Assembly: GCA_016926595.1 (NCBI GenBank)
Contig: JAFGOG010000248.1
Coordinates: 1 to 6,078, forward strand
DNA length: 6,078 bases
Origin: Anaerolineae bacterium
GTDB lineage: Bacteria; Chloroflexota; Anaerolineae; JAAYZQ01
Direction of reading: 5' to 3'
The notes beneath the pieces are model-generated. The model saw only the letters and a program-made list of their open reading frames with translations, did no database searches and was not told the DNA's origin. The translations under genes were made by a program, and so were the position numbers. Below, piece after piece: positions 5,777 through 6,078 of this stretch; position 1 is the first letter of the stretch; each line of letters begins with the position of its first letter.

Positions 5777-6078
5777 ATGAAAAGGGCACACGCAACTACC
5801 ATCACAGCGCTGCTGCTGTTTGTCGTTCTGAGCCTGGTCTTTACCCATCCCCTGGCCCTGCACCTGGCGGATGCGGTGGAGGACCGGCAGGATGCGCTGC
5901 TGAATGTGTGGATCACCGCCTGGGACGGGCACCAGCTCCTGACCGATCCGCTGCATCTGTTCGACGCCAACATCTTTTACCCCTACCCGCGCACGCTGGC
6001 CTATTCGGAGCTGCTGCTGGGGAATGCGCTGCTGGCGCTGCCGATCACCGCCGTCAGCGGCAACCCGGTGCTGGGCTA
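5777..6078 (+). CDS. Membrane protein, possible GT-C-type glycosyltransferase, 3'-truncated
   Basis: An open frame from ATG 5777 runs off the right edge without a stop (100 complete codons). It starts MKRAHATTITALLLFVVLSL, a basic N terminus followed by one hydrophobic helix (about residues 8-24). An extracytoplasmic-looking loop follows with DALLNVWITAWDGHQL and LFDANIFYPYPRTLAYSE, and then a second hydrophobic segment (LLLGNALLALPI). This acidic first loop after a single helix resembles large multi-pass GT-C or YfhO-like polyprenyl-phosphate-sugar transferases and the uncharacterised proteins related to them, but too little is visible to assign a family. A perfect TATAAT sits 9 nt before the ATG and no Shine-Dalgarno is evident, so a leaderless mRNA is predicted. 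Divergent from the carotenoid gene. Confidence 0.8.
   Translation, partial: MKRAHATTITALLLFVVLSLVFTHPLALHLADAVEDRQDALLNVWITAWDGHQLLTDPLHLFDANIFYPYPRTLAYSELLLGNALLALPITAVSGNPVLG

Noticed and set aside
5652..5795. N-terminal extension of the carotenoid gene back to the ATG at 5795
   Set aside because: It would span a near-consensus promoter for the same strand and overlap the start of the divergent gene; the extra 48 residues precede the conserved family region and look like translated intergenic DNA.
1..6078. CRISPR array, tRNA, rRNA, insertion sequence, toxin-antitoxin or defence genes
   Set aside because: No regularly spaced repeats, cloverleaf, rRNA-like segment, transposase motif or defence-type domain could be found on either strand.

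Overview
This is a GC-rich bacterial window. Genes are packed tightly, with overlapping or nearly abutting ends, and every gene of recognisable family looks chromosomal. The housekeeping pair prfA-prmC, a CruF/DUF422-type carotenoid membrane protein, an archaeal-looking methyltransferase and near-consensus TATAAT boxes placed about 9 nt before start codons together suggest a member of the Chloroflexota (Anaerolineae or Chloroflexia style). That assignment is inference from style and gene content; no marker here settles it.

Layout, left to right. (1) A plus-strand run of three genes probably forms one transcription unit: a 5'-truncated NAD-dependent sugar-nucleotide epimerase/dehydratase (ends 907), a PIG-L/LmbE-family zinc deacetylase (919-1773, 11 nt later, with its Shine-Dalgarno overlapping the previous stop) and a class I SAM methyltransferase of the archaeal COG2521 type (1797-2651). 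(2) This run collides tail-to-tail, with a 9-bp overlap, with a minus-strand pair: prmC (3521-2643), whose start overlaps the stop of prfA (4585-3518) by the 4 nt ATGA. RF1 and the enzyme that methylates its GGQ glutamine are thus translationally coupled. (3) prfA has its own sigma70-like promoter (4734-4706), whose -35 box covers the stop codon of the next gene upstream. It has a leader of about 114 nt dominated by a long, very stable hairpin (core 4637-4671). (4) Further right on the minus strand is an eight-helix carotenoid biosynthesis protein (5651-4731). (5) A 125-bp divergent promoter region separates it from a plus-strand membrane protein that runs off the right edge (5777-6078).

How they may work together: the epimerase and deacetylase fit a sugar-modifying function (cell-surface glycan, glycolipid or glucosamine-containing small molecule), but the substrate cannot be read from the sequence. 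prfA-prmC is translation termination. The carotenoid gene and its divergent neighbour are separate units that share a promoter region.

I found no CRISPR array, tRNA, rRNA, transposase, phage gene or defence system. The window is largely ordinary. The points most worth a second look are the strong hairpin in the prfA leader, the two divergent promoters that predict leaderless mRNAs with identical -10-to-start spacing, and the archaeal-type methyltransferase.
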